A stretch of 64,000 nucleotides of DNA. It comes from JAGBWK01 sp964544595. Lineage in GTDB: Bacteria > Bacteroidota > Bacteroidia > Bacteroidales > Muribaculaceae. The DNA lies in contig CAZJBM010000012.1 in NCBI GenBank assembly GCA_964544595.1, positions 1-64,000 on the forward strand, read 5' to 3'. Within the stretch, counting starts at the first letter, position 1; each line of letters starts with the position of its first letter. The notes under the pieces were generated by a model. The model made no database searches and was not told the origin of the DNA. It saw nothing but the letters and a program-made list of their open reading frames with translations. Shown here piece by piece: positions 16,499-23,935 of this stretch. A program made the translations under genes and the position numbers.

Positions 16499-18499
16499 TC
16501 AGAGACGCGCTTTATAGGCAGCGTTGCCTTGGCGGATGATGTAGACCTGGCCGGGCTGCGGATTGATCACGCGGGCGCCGCGGAGGTCGTAGTACTCAGC
16601 TTTGGCTGCAGGCTCGGCGATCACGTTCTCAACGCCGGTGGTGCCGTCGTAGTTCTCGGTGTAGGCGGTGTATTTGCCATCGGCGTTCTTCTCGCCGAGG
16701 TGATATACTTTGCCGTAGCTTACGGCGAGATTCTCGGTCTGCTCGCCGTTGCCGTTGTTGAAGATGATGTTTTGAGTGCCTGCGGGGAGGGCTACTTCAT
16801 ACACGTCGGGGTTGGCGACGGCGTAGGTAACGATGGCGGGAGTGGTCTCGGCGGGCACCAGGTGCATGAACGCGCCGGGCCATTGGGTGTTGATGGTTTC
16901 GTCGTCGTTCCAGAAGTGCACTCTTACCTGCTCCCAGCCTTCTGAGTTCACGAAGTAAACGGGGATGTTGCCATGCTCCTCGATCCAGAGCTTAGAGGGA
17001 GCGTTGTCGGTGGCCGAGGCGTTGTCGAGGGTGAAGCGGATAAGGGTTTCGTCGATGGTGTTGTGCACGAAGTTGAGGCTCGACTTGAACCAAGCGTCGT
17101 TCTCGACAAAGTCGAGCATCACGCCGCCCTGACCCGAAAGGTCGCCGCAGCCGAAGAACCAGTCCCAGGTGCCGTCGTTGATCTTCCAGCCGCCCGAAAT
17201 GCCGTCGGGGAGCACGAGCTCGTAGACGTTGTTACCCTTAGGAGTCATGGCGATTTTTTTAGCGAGCCAGTTGTCGTTTTCGGCAGTCTGGTCGCCGCAG
17301 AAATATACCGGCTGAATATACTCGCCGTTGACGCGGATAGAGGCGGGAGTGCCGTCGGCGTTGAGAGTGAGCACGAGTGTGGGGGTCTGGCTCCAGATAT
17401 TGAAGTTGAGGGCAGAGGTGGTGAGAGCCATGTCGGTGTTGACGGCCTGCTCGCCTGAGGTTGAATACCAGCCGTCGTCGAGCGTCACTTTCCATTCGCC
17501 GTAGAGCTGGGGAAGCTCAAGGGTGTAGTGAACGTCGTCGACAGTGGTGAAGAGGTAGCTTGCGTCATCGGTGCTCCAGCCGTTGATTGAGCCGGCGAGG
17601 TGAGGCTCCTTCACGGGCTCCGACTTCACGAAGCTTACGTGATTGAGGTTGAAGAGCCAACCACCTGAAGCAGAAGAGAATTTCATCTCTACGGTTTTCA
17701 GACCTACCGAAAGCTCGCCGTTGAGGCGGATACGGTCGCCTTTGCCGGCAGCGGTGCGGTCGATAGCGGCAGTAGCCTCTACCTTGCCGGTAGCGAAGTC
17801 GGTGACTGTGATGTCGATGTGCGAATTGTTGTAGTGAGTGTAGTCGCCTACCATTGTGTATTCGCCCGGCTCAAGCACTTTCGCTAAGTAAGATGCTGAA
17901 GTGCCGTCACGTAAATAACCGAGATTTTGATCCTTCTCTTCATACTGCACGCCAACGCCGGTAAAATGATTGGTTAGATCCCATGCGCCAGGTATAGTAT
18001 TATAAATGGGAGTAGTGGTGAATTTGAAATCGCCGATATTACCGGCAAACTGATTTCCATCAGCCGTCTTTATAGCGGTAAGTATCAACTCATAATTGCC
18101 GACGGGGAGATTGAGAATCGGGAGTTCGCACTGTTCATCGAGTCGCCAGTTGGGAGTTTGGGGCACAATGAAGTCATCAGATGCCACCTCAGTCTTATCG
18201 CCTGAGGCTGAAACCGAATTTAACGACACGTTCCAAACCCCTCCCTCAGCTTGACCATGACCTGCCTTGAACTGGAAAAAGTAGGTTTGCTCTACTTTGT
18301 TGATTATCTCATACTTGACAACCGCATTGAGGTAAGTATACCCGATATTTGCTCCGTCATTCTCTACCACACAAGAAGTTGTCGTAGCATCATCGAGATT
18401 CATCGTCTCATTATCAGGCACTACAAACGGCTCGGCGGCATAAGCGAAGCCGGCGGCCAGGAGCGCGGACGCGACTCCGAAGGTTTTTAATAATTTCAT
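16499..18499 (-). CDS. Secreted multidomain carbohydrate-binding protein with sorting-like tail
   Basis: A 666-residue protein with signal peptide (to AYA, residue 21) and no catalytic motif that I can see. It is a string of beta domains. The central region has repeated GSINGW / YFCGDQTAENDNW patterns like SusE/SusF-type modules. Residues about 525-625 resemble a starch-binding CBM26-like module (VYFVNSEGWEQVRVHFWND, IIFNNGNGEQTENL). The C-terminus (YYDLRGARVINPQPGQ) matches the tail of the long pectate lyase, suggesting the same export and attachment. It lies next to pectin enzymes but is probably its own transcript. The glycan it binds is not known. Confidence 0.75.
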   Translation of the reverse strand: MKLLKTFGVASALLAAGFAYAAEPFVVPDNETMNLDDATTTSCVVENDGANIGYTYLNAVVKYEIINKVEQTYFFQFKAGHGQAEGGVWNVSLNSVSASGDKTEVASDDFIVPQTPNWRLDEQCELPILNLPVGNYELILTAIKTADGNQFAGNIGDFKFTTTPIYNTIPGAWDLTNHFTGVGVQYEEKDQNLGYLRDGTSASYLAKVLEPGEYTMVGDYTHYNNSHIDITVTDFATGKVEATAAIDRTAAGKGDRIRLNGELSVGLKTVEMKFSSASGGWLFNLNHVSFVKSEPVKEPHLAGSINGWSTDDASYLFTTVDDVHYTLELPQLYGEWKVTLDDGWYSTSGEQAVNTDMALTTSALNFNIWSQTPTLVLTLNADGTPASIRVNGEYIQPVYFCGDQTAENDNWLAKKIAMTPKGNNVYELVLPDGISGGWKINDGTWDWFFGCGDLSGQGGVMLDFVENDAWFKSSLNFVHNTIDETLIRFTLDNASATDNAPSKLWIEEHGNIPVYFVNSEGWEQVRVHFWNDDETINTQWPGAFMHLVPAETTPAIVTYAVANPDVYEVALPAGTQNIIFNNGNGEQTENLAVSYGKVYHLGEKNADGKYTAYTENYDGTTGVENVIAEPAAKAEYYDLRGARVINPQPGQVYIIRQGNAAYKARL

Positions 18500-18562
18500 G
18501 ATATAATTGATATTTGGTTAGTTGTCACATAATCTCTCTCTGAAGCCAGATTTTCAGGAATG

Positions 18563-18570
18563 CGAATTTA
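18563..18570 (-). promoter_or_regulatory. -7 promoter element of the carbohydrate-binding protein gene
   Basis: The minus strand reads TAAATTCG, a -7 consensus match, 64 bases upstream of the ATG. Confidence 0.5.
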
Positions 18571-18678
18571 CAAGTAATATCACGCTGCGGGGTGGAAAAT
18601 TTGCCGTCTGATGTGTTATAAAAGAACATTAAGATGGTAAGTTTTCGGTTTTTTTTGCGAATGTAGCGTTTTTTTCCC

Positions 18679-18686
18679 TAACTTTA
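18679..18686 (+). promoter_or_regulatory. -7 promoter element of upp
   Basis: TAACTTTA, one mismatch from TAnnTTTG, with a TTTG at 18654-18657 in the -33 position (spacing 21). It lies 32 bases before the chosen start. Confidence 0.5.
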
Positions 18687-18717
18687 CGTTCGTGTAACCA
18701 ATTTCATGCTAAATATT

Positions 18718-19371
18718 ATGAAGATTTTCAATTTTGACGACGGCTGCTCGCTTGTCAGCCAATATATGTCGGAGCTTCGCGACGTCAACGTGCAGACCGA
18801 CCGTCTGCGCTTCCGCCGCAACCTTGAGCGCATAGGCCAGATCATGGCCTACGAGATCTCAAAGACCCTTAATTATAAGAAGGTCGACGTGACCACCCCC
18901 CTCGGCATCGCCCCATGCGACCGCATCGACGACCCGGTGGTGCTCGCGACGATTTTCCGAGCCGGAGTGCCGTTCCACCACGGTTTTCTCGAATATTTCG
19001 ACAACGCCGAGAACGCGTTCGTGTCGGCCTACCGAAAATATAAGGAGAAGGAGAATTTCGACATCTGCATCGAGTATCTCGCCTCTCCGCGCATCGACGG
19101 AAAGGTGCTCGTCATCGCCGACCCGATGCTCGCCACCGGAGCCTCTATGGAGCTCAGCTACCGCGCGCTGCTCACTAAGGGCGTGCCCCGCGAGATACAC
19201 GTAGCCTCGGTGATCGCGTCGAAAAAGGCGATCGACTACATCAAGAGCACCTTCCCCGACGACAAGACCACCGTTTGGGTAGGGGCGATCGACGACCAGA
19301 TCAACGCCCACTCCTATATAGTGCCCGGACTGGGCGACGCCGGCGACCTCGCATACGGCACCAAAGAGTAA
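18718..19371 (+). CDS. upp: Uracil phosphoribosyltransferase
   Basis: A 217-residue enzyme that makes UMP from uracil and PRPP. The PRPP-binding loop VIADPMLATGAS, the FRAGVPF segment and the C-terminal YIVPGLGDAGDLAYGT uracil-binding loop are all present. Length is close to the usual 208. The ATG at 18718 gives the normal start; an ATG 12 bases upstream is an alternative. The next gene encodes a nucleoside kinase after 40 bases, so the pair forms a pyrimidine-salvage unit. Confidence 0.96.
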   Translation: MKIFNFDDGCSLVSQYMSELRDVNVQTDRLRFRRNLERIGQIMAYEISKTLNYKKVDVTTPLGIAPCDRIDDPVVLATIFRAGVPFHHGFLEYFDNAENAFVSAYRKYKEKENFDICIEYLASPRIDGKVLVIADPMLATGASMELSYRALLTKGVPREIHVASVIASKKAIDYIKSTFPDDKTTVWVGAIDDQINAHSYIVPGLGDAGDLAYGTKE

Positions 19372-19411
19372 ACCACAATCCCCCCCTTCAACGACCCTTA
19401 TCTCAATACCC

Positions 19412-21079
19412 ATGTCAGCTCAACTTAAGGTTTTCTGCAAGAATATCGGGCGATATATCCCCATTGACGGCGGGGAAACGCTATCCGACATCTACCGCGG
19501 CATCGCCTCGGAAATAGCGTTCAACCCTATCTGCGCCCGCGTCAACAATAAGACCGAGGATATGCAGTTTCAGGTATTCGCCCCGAAGCAGGTGGAGTTT
19601 CTCGACCTGACCAACCATACCGCCTACCGCGTCTACACCCGGTCGCTCTGCATGACTCTCTACCGCGCCGTGGCGGAGTGCTACCCCGGGGCGCGCCTCA
19701 ACATCTGCCACTCGGTCTCCAACGGCTACTACTGCCGTCTCCACGGCGTAGAGGTCGACGAGGGGGTCGTTGCCTCCCTTAAGTCCAAGATCGCCGAACT
19801 CGTTGAGCGCGACATCCCCTTCGAGCGCAAAGAGAGGCTGACCGCCGACGTTAAGGAGATGTTTCGCCGCCAGGGACTCGACGACAAGGTGCGCCTGCTC
19901 GACACGATACATGAACTCTATACCGTCGTCTACCGCCTCGACGGCCTCTACGACAGCTACTACGGCAATCTCGCGCCCTCTACCGGGTTTCTCACCACCT
20001 TCGACCTCATCCCTTACCACGAGGGCTTCCTTCTTCTCGGCATCGACTCCGACACTCTTGCCGACCCCGCGAAGCCTATCAGGCAGGAGAAGATGTTTGA
20101 GGCGTTCACCGACTACGTTCGCTTCAATAACATCATAGGCATATCAAATGTCGGCGAGCTCAACGAATCTACCCTCGACAACCGCTCTAAGGAGCTGATT
20201 AATGTGGCCGAAGCCCTCCACGACAAGAAGATCTCGGGGATCGCCGACGAAATCGCCGCCCGCTATCATCAGGGGGGAGCAAGGATCGTGCTTATCGCCG
20301 GACCCTCGTCGTCGGGCAAAACCACCACTACCAAGCGACTGGCCACATATCTGCTGACCGACCTGCTAAAGCCACGCATGATCTCGCTCGACAACTATTT
20401 CGTCGACCGCCACCACACCCCGAAGGACGAATCGGGCGACTACGACTACGAGTCGCTCTATGCTCTCGACCTCGACCTTTTCAACGACCACCTCAACCGC
20501 CTGCTCGCCGGGGAGGAAGTGGAGTTGCCGACCTACAACTTCGAGTTGGGTTGCCGCCAATACAAGGGCGACCGACTGAAGCTCGACGATAACTCCGTGC
20601 TTCTCATCGAGGGTATCCACGGCCTCAACCCTAAGCTTACGGAGTGCGTGCCCGAGGAGCAGAAATTCCGTATCTACGTGTCGGCCCTCACCACCCTCGC
20701 CATCGACGACCACAACTGGGTGCCTACCACCGACACCCGCCTGCTCCGCCGCATTATCCGCGACCATAAATATCGCGGCACGTCGCCGCTCGACACCATT
20801 CGCCGCTGGCCGTCGGTCAGGCGCGGCGAGGAGAAGTGGATTTTCCCCTATCAGGAGAATGCCGACGCGACCTTCAACTCGTCGCTCATTTTCGAGTTAG
20901 GCGTGGTGAAGGATTATGCCGAGGATGTGCTTCGTAATTTCCCGCGCGACGTGCCAGAGTACGCCGAAGCCTACCGTCTTATGAAACTTCTGAGCTACTT
21001 TGTCTCCATCCCCGACCAGGCTATCCCGCCTACCTCCCTGCTGCGCGAATTCCTCGGCGGCTCGTCGTTTCATTATTAG
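19412..21079 (+). CDS. Nucleoside (uridine-type) kinase with ThrRS-like N-terminal domain
   Basis: A 555-residue protein. Residues 1-210 resemble the TGS and second additional domain of threonyl-tRNA synthetase (ICHSVSNGYYC around 98-107). Residues 290-500 form a P-loop kinase of the uridine kinase/phosphoribulokinase group with Walker A GPSSSGKTTTTKRL (297-310) and LDNYFVDRHHTP. It should phosphorylate uridine/cytidine. The fusion is regular in Bacteroidetes and Firmicutes, but the role of the N-terminal domain is unknown. It lies 40 bases after upp. The hairpin array begins at the base after its stop codon. Confidence 0.88.
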   Translation: MSAQLKVFCKNIGRYIPIDGGETLSDIYRGIASEIAFNPICARVNNKTEDMQFQVFAPKQVEFLDLTNHTAYRVYTRSLCMTLYRAVAECYPGARLNICHSVSNGYYCRLHGVEVDEGVVASLKSKIAELVERDIPFERKERLTADVKEMFRRQGLDDKVRLLDTIHELYTVVYRLDGLYDSYYGNLAPSTGFLTTFDLIPYHEGFLLLGIDSDTLADPAKPIRQEKMFEAFTDYVRFNNIIGISNVGELNESTLDNRSKELINVAEALHDKKISGIADEIAARYHQGGARIVLIAGPSSSGKTTTTKRLATYLLTDLLKPRMISLDNYFVDRHHTPKDESGDYDYESLYALDLDLFNDHLNRLLAGEEVELPTYNFELGCRQYKGDRLKLDDNSVLLIEGIHGLNPKLTECVPEEQKFRIYVSALTTLAIDDHNWVPTTDTRLLRRIIRDHKYRGTSPLDTIRRWPSVRRGEEKWIFPYQENADATFNSSLIFELGVVKDYAEDVLRNFPRDVPEYAEAYRLMKLLSYFVSIPDQAIPPTSLLREFLGGSSFHY

Positions 21080-21228
21080 GAGAGCGGAGCTCTCAGTTTG
21101 TGGCAAGCTGCGCTTGCAGTTGTTGGCGGCGGGGCCGCAGTTCTTGGCAAGCTGCGCTTGCAGTTATTAGTGGCTTCGCCACAGTCTTTAGAGAGCTGAA
21201 GCTCTCAGTCTTTAGCCGCTGTCGCGGC
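21080..21228 (-). repeat. Hairpin array, inverted block (7 hairpins)
   Basis: Seven short perfect hairpins follow the nucleoside kinase stop without a gap: 21080-21094, 21103-21117, 21126-21138, 21147-21161, 21170-21182, 21191-21206 and 21215-21228. By stem family the order is E, A, D, A, B, E, G (A GCAAGC, B GTGGC, D GCGGC, E GAGAGC, G GCCGC). Each is followed by CAG and a linker that is the reverse complement of the downstream linker. The asymmetric loops are reverse-complemented too (A loop TGC versus GCA, B loop TTC versus GAA), so this block really is inverted relative to the rest. Confidence 0.9.
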
Positions 21229-21250
21229 AGTTTCCACCCCTCAAAAACCT

Positions 21251-21426
21251 GCAAGCGCAGCTTGCCAAAAACTGCGGCGAAGCCACCAAAAACCGCAAAT
21301 CTCCGATTTGCTCAAAAACTGCGGCCCCGCCGCCAAAAACTGAGAGCTTCAGCTCTCCAAAAACTGCAAATCTCCGATTTGCTCAAAAACCGCCGCTCCA
21401 GCGGCCAAAAACTGCGGCTCCGCCGC
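21251..21426 (+). repeat. Hairpin array, forward block upstream of the four-helix-bundle gene (8 hairpins)
   Basis: Eight hairpins separated by a CAAAAAC(T/C) linker: 21251-21265, 21274-21286, 21295-21311, 21321-21333, 21342-21357, 21366-21382, 21392-21405 and 21414-21426. The family order is A, B, C, D, E, C, G, D (C is GCAAATC-TCC-GATTTGC). All stems are perfect except 21274-21286, which has one mismatched pair. The array ends 17 bases before the four-helix-bundle ATG. The orientation switch relative to the preceding block lies at about 21229-21250. Confidence 0.9.
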
Positions 21427-21443
21427 CCAAAAAAACAACAAAT

Positions 21444-21827
21444 ATGCAGAGCAGTGACTTTAAAGATCTGGTAGTTTGGCAGAAAGCCATGGGGCTGTGC
21501 ATGGAGGTTTATCGGCTGACCAAAAGGCTTCCGCCCGAAGAGCTCTATGGACTGACGAGCCAGATGCGGCGATGCGCGGTCTCCATACCCTCCAACATCG
21601 CTGAGGGTCATGGCCGCAACACCTACAAAGAAGAGCTTCATTTCTTAGCGATAGCCAAAGGCTCACTAAGCGAATTAGAGACCCAATATATACTCTGCGA
21701 GTCGTTGGGCTACCTCGACCGCGAGTCACTGACAAAAACAATAGGTCTCGCCAAAGAGACCGGCCGCCTCATCAAAGGCTACGCCACCTACCTCCACTCC
21801 AAACACTCCACCCCCAAATCCCCCTAA
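21444..21827 (+). CDS. Four-helix-bundle protein (23S rRNA IVS / bAvd-like family)
   Basis: A 127-residue helical protein. It has the family signature in order: DFKDLVVWQKAM, VYRLTKRLPPEELYGL, QMRRCAVSIPSNIAEGHGR and FLAIAKGSLSELETQ. Relatives are encoded in intervening sequences inside some bacterial 23S rRNA genes, and the accessory protein of diversity-generating retroelements has the same fold and binds nucleic acid. The function of free-standing copies is not known. This copy sits between two arrays of short hairpins that begin 17 bases before its ATG and 6 bases after its stop. No reverse transcriptase or transposase is nearby. Binding to the hairpins is an inference. Confidence 0.9.
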   Translation: MQSSDFKDLVVWQKAMGLCMEVYRLTKRLPPEELYGLTSQMRRCAVSIPSNIAEGHGRNTYKEELHFLAIAKGSLSELETQYILCESLGYLDRESLTKTIGLAKETGRLIKGYATYLHSKHSTPKSP

Positions 21828-21832
21828 CAACC

Positions 21833-22100
21833 GCAAGCCTTTGGCTTGCCAACAACCGCGGCCACGCCGCCAAAAACCGCAAGCGTCAGCTTGCCAAAAA
21901 CCGTGGCGAAGCCACCAAAAACTGCAAATCTCCGATTTGCCAACAACCGCGGCCCCGCCGCCAAAAACCGCAAGCGCAGCTTGCCAAAAACTGTGGCGAA
22001 GCCACTAAAAACTGAGAGCTTCAGCTCTCCAAAAACCGCAAATCTCCGATTTGCTCAAAAACTGCGGCTCCGCCGCTCAAAAACCGCAAGCGCAGCTTGC
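21833..22100 (+). repeat. Hairpin array downstream of the four-helix-bundle gene (12 hairpins)
   Basis: Twelve perfect hairpins: 21833-21849, 21858-21870, 21879-21894, 21903-21915, 21924-21940, 21949-21961, 21970-21984, 21993-22005, 22014-22029, 22038-22054, 22064-22076 and 22086-22100. All are in the forward orientation, with CAAAAAC or CAACAAC linkers. The family order is A, D, A, B, C, D, A, B, E, C, D, A. Variants keep pairing: the first A copy is extended to GCAAGCC-TTT-GGCTTGC. The last hairpin ends 11 bases before the uvrC ATG, so the array forms the whole uvrC leader. Confidence 0.92.
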
Positions 22101-22111
22101 CAAAATCTCCA

Positions 22112-23935
22112 ATGGCCAAACACGATCAAAACAAATCACAGGAACTGATTGAGAAAATCCACAATCTGCCATCCACCCCCGGCGTCTACATGTACTACAA
22201 CGCCGAGGGCACCGTCATATACGTAGGCAAAGCAAAAAACCTCAAGCGCAGAGTCAGTTCCTACTTCAACCGCACCCATGATGTGCTCCGCACCAACCTT
22301 CTCGTGAGGGCCATCGCCGATATGAGCTACATCGTAGTGCCCACCGAGCAGGATGCCCTCAACCTCGAGAACTCAATGATAAAGGAGTATAAACCCCGCT
22401 ACAACGTGCTGCTCAAAGACGACAAGTCATATCCCTGGATATGCGTCACCAAAGAGATGTACCCGCGGGTGTTTCTGACGCGCCAGCGCACCAAAGACGG
22501 CTCGAAATACTACGGCCCGTATACCGACGCCGCCTCGGCCCGCACCGTGCTTGCCCTCATACGCCGCCTCTACCCCATACGCTCCTGCCGCATCCCTATC
22601 ACCCCCGAATATCTGCTTCGCGACAAAGGCCGATTGTGTCTCGACTATCACCTGAAGAAATGCCTCGGATGCTGCAAGCCGGGGATGGTGAGTCCGGAGC
22701 AATACGGCGAATACATAGAGCGCATCAAGCAGATACTCAACGGCGAGACCCGCGAGCTGATGGACTACCTGCGCGACGAGATGAGCCGCAAAGCCGAGGA
22801 GCTGAAATTTGAGGAGGCTCAGGAGCTCAAAGAGCAGTATCAGGCCGTGGAGCGATACCGCGCCAAGAGCGTGATCGTGAGCCAGGTGCTCGACGACATC
22901 GACGTGTTTGGAGTCGACGACGACGGCAAGATAGTGTATGTCAACTATATGCACCTCCGCCGCGGGGCCGTAGTGCGCAGCGCGACTCTGCAATACCGCC
23001 GACGCCTCGAAGAGCCGATTGAGGAGATAATCGGATATGCTCTCGGCGAAGTAAAGCAGCAGTTCGGAGCCGAATTCGACGAAGTGGTCGTGCCGGTGAT
23101 TCCCGACGTGGAGCTTCCCGGAGTCACGTTCACCATACCTCAGCGAGGCGACCGCGCAAAGCTCCTCGACGTGTCGACCCGCAATGCCCGCCAAGCCAAA
23201 ATCGACTGGCTCAAGCATCTTGAGAAAACCGACCCCGAGCAGCGCGTCACCCGCCTGCTGGAGCGCATGAAGGCCGACTTCCGCCTCACCGAGCTACCTC
23301 ACCATATCGAATGTTTCGACAACTCCAACATCCAGGGAACCAACCCTGTGGCCTCATGCGTGGTGTTCAAGGACGGCAAGCCATCGAAAAAAGATTATCG
23401 CCACTTTAATATAAAGACCGTAGAAGGCCCCGACGATTTCGCTTCGATGAAAGAGGTGCTTACCCGCCGCTATACCCGCCTGATGAACGAAGGGGAACCG
23501 TTGCCGCAGCTCATCGTGGTCGACGGCGGCAAAGGGCAGCTCTCATCGGCCGTCGAAGCGCTCGACGAAATGGGGCTCAGAGGCACAATCGCCGTCGTGG
23601 GCATCGCCAAGAGACTCGAAGAGATATATTTCCCCGGCGACTCGGTGCCGCTTTATATCGACAAAAACTCAGAGTCGCTCAGAGTGGTGCAGCATCTGCG
23701 CGACGAAGCCCACCGATTCGGTATCACCCACCACCGCGACCGCCGCAGCAAAACCCAGACCGTCAGCGAGCTCGACACGATCAAAGGCATCGGCGAAGTG
23801 ACCAAAACCGCCTTGCTCAAGGAGTTTCGCAGCGTGAAGCGTATCGGCGAAGCCACCGAGGACGCCCTCGCTGCCGTCGTGGGCAAAGCCAAAGCCAAGC
23901 TCATACGCGACCACTTCAGCCAACCGAAAGCCTGA
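22112..23935 (+). CDS. uvrC: Excinuclease ABC subunit C
   Basis: A 607-residue nucleotide-excision-repair nuclease of standard length. The N-terminal GIY-YIG nuclease (PGVYMYYNAEGTVIYVGKAK) makes the 3' incision. A UvrB-interacting UVR helix pair lies near 200-240, the RNase-H-like 5' nuclease is central to C-terminal (FDNSNIQGTNPVAS, VVDGGKGQLSSA), and helix-hairpin-helix motifs end the protein (LDTIKGIGEVTKTALL). The ATG at 22112 gives a normal N-terminus; an extension to 22097 would lie in the last array hairpin. The array directly precedes it, so its leader is atypical. It is convergent with the subtilase gene, which ends at the next base. Confidence 0.97.
   Translation: MAKHDQNKSQELIEKIHNLPSTPGVYMYYNAEGTVIYVGKAKNLKRRVSSYFNRTHDVLRTNLLVRAIADMSYIVVPTEQDALNLENSMIKEYKPRYNVLLKDDKSYPWICVTKEMYPRVFLTRQRTKDGSKYYGPYTDAASARTVLALIRRLYPIRSCRIPITPEYLLRDKGRLCLDYHLKKCLGCCKPGMVSPEQYGEYIERIKQILNGETRELMDYLRDEMSRKAEELKFEEAQELKEQYQAVERYRAKSVIVSQVLDDIDVFGVDDDGKIVYVNYMHLRRGAVVRSATLQYRRRLEEPIEEIIGYALGEVKQQFGAEFDEVVVPVIPDVELPGVTFTIPQRGDRAKLLDVSTRNARQAKIDWLKHLEKTDPEQRVTRLLERMKADFRLTELPHHIECFDNSNIQGTNPVASCVVFKDGKPSKKDYRHFNIKTVEGPDDFASMKEVLTRRYTRLMNEGEPLPQLIVVDGGKGQLSSAVEALDEMGLRGTIAVVGIAKRLEEIYFPGDSVPLYIDKNSESLRVVQHLRDEAHRFGITHHRDRRSKTQTVSELDTIKGIGEVTKTALLKEFRSVKRIGEATEDALAAVVGKAKAKLIRDHFSQPKA

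Noticed and set aside
8353..18499. Complete polysaccharide utilisation locus
   Set aside because: No SusC, SusD or sensor-regulator gene could be found in the window, so only a cluster of degradative genes is claimed.
21100..21474. Open frame of 124 codons across the first hairpin array
   Set aside because: Same cause: repeat-derived Lys/Arg-rich translation that overlaps the four-helix-bundle gene in another frame.
21080..22100. CRISPR array
   Set aside because: The units are self-complementary hairpins with an 8-9 base linker rather than 20-40 base repeats with unique spacers, and no cas genes are near.
21846..22148. Open frame of 100 codons across the second hairpin array
   Set aside because: Low-complexity translation of the repeats that runs into uvrC; an artefact of the linker and stem composition.
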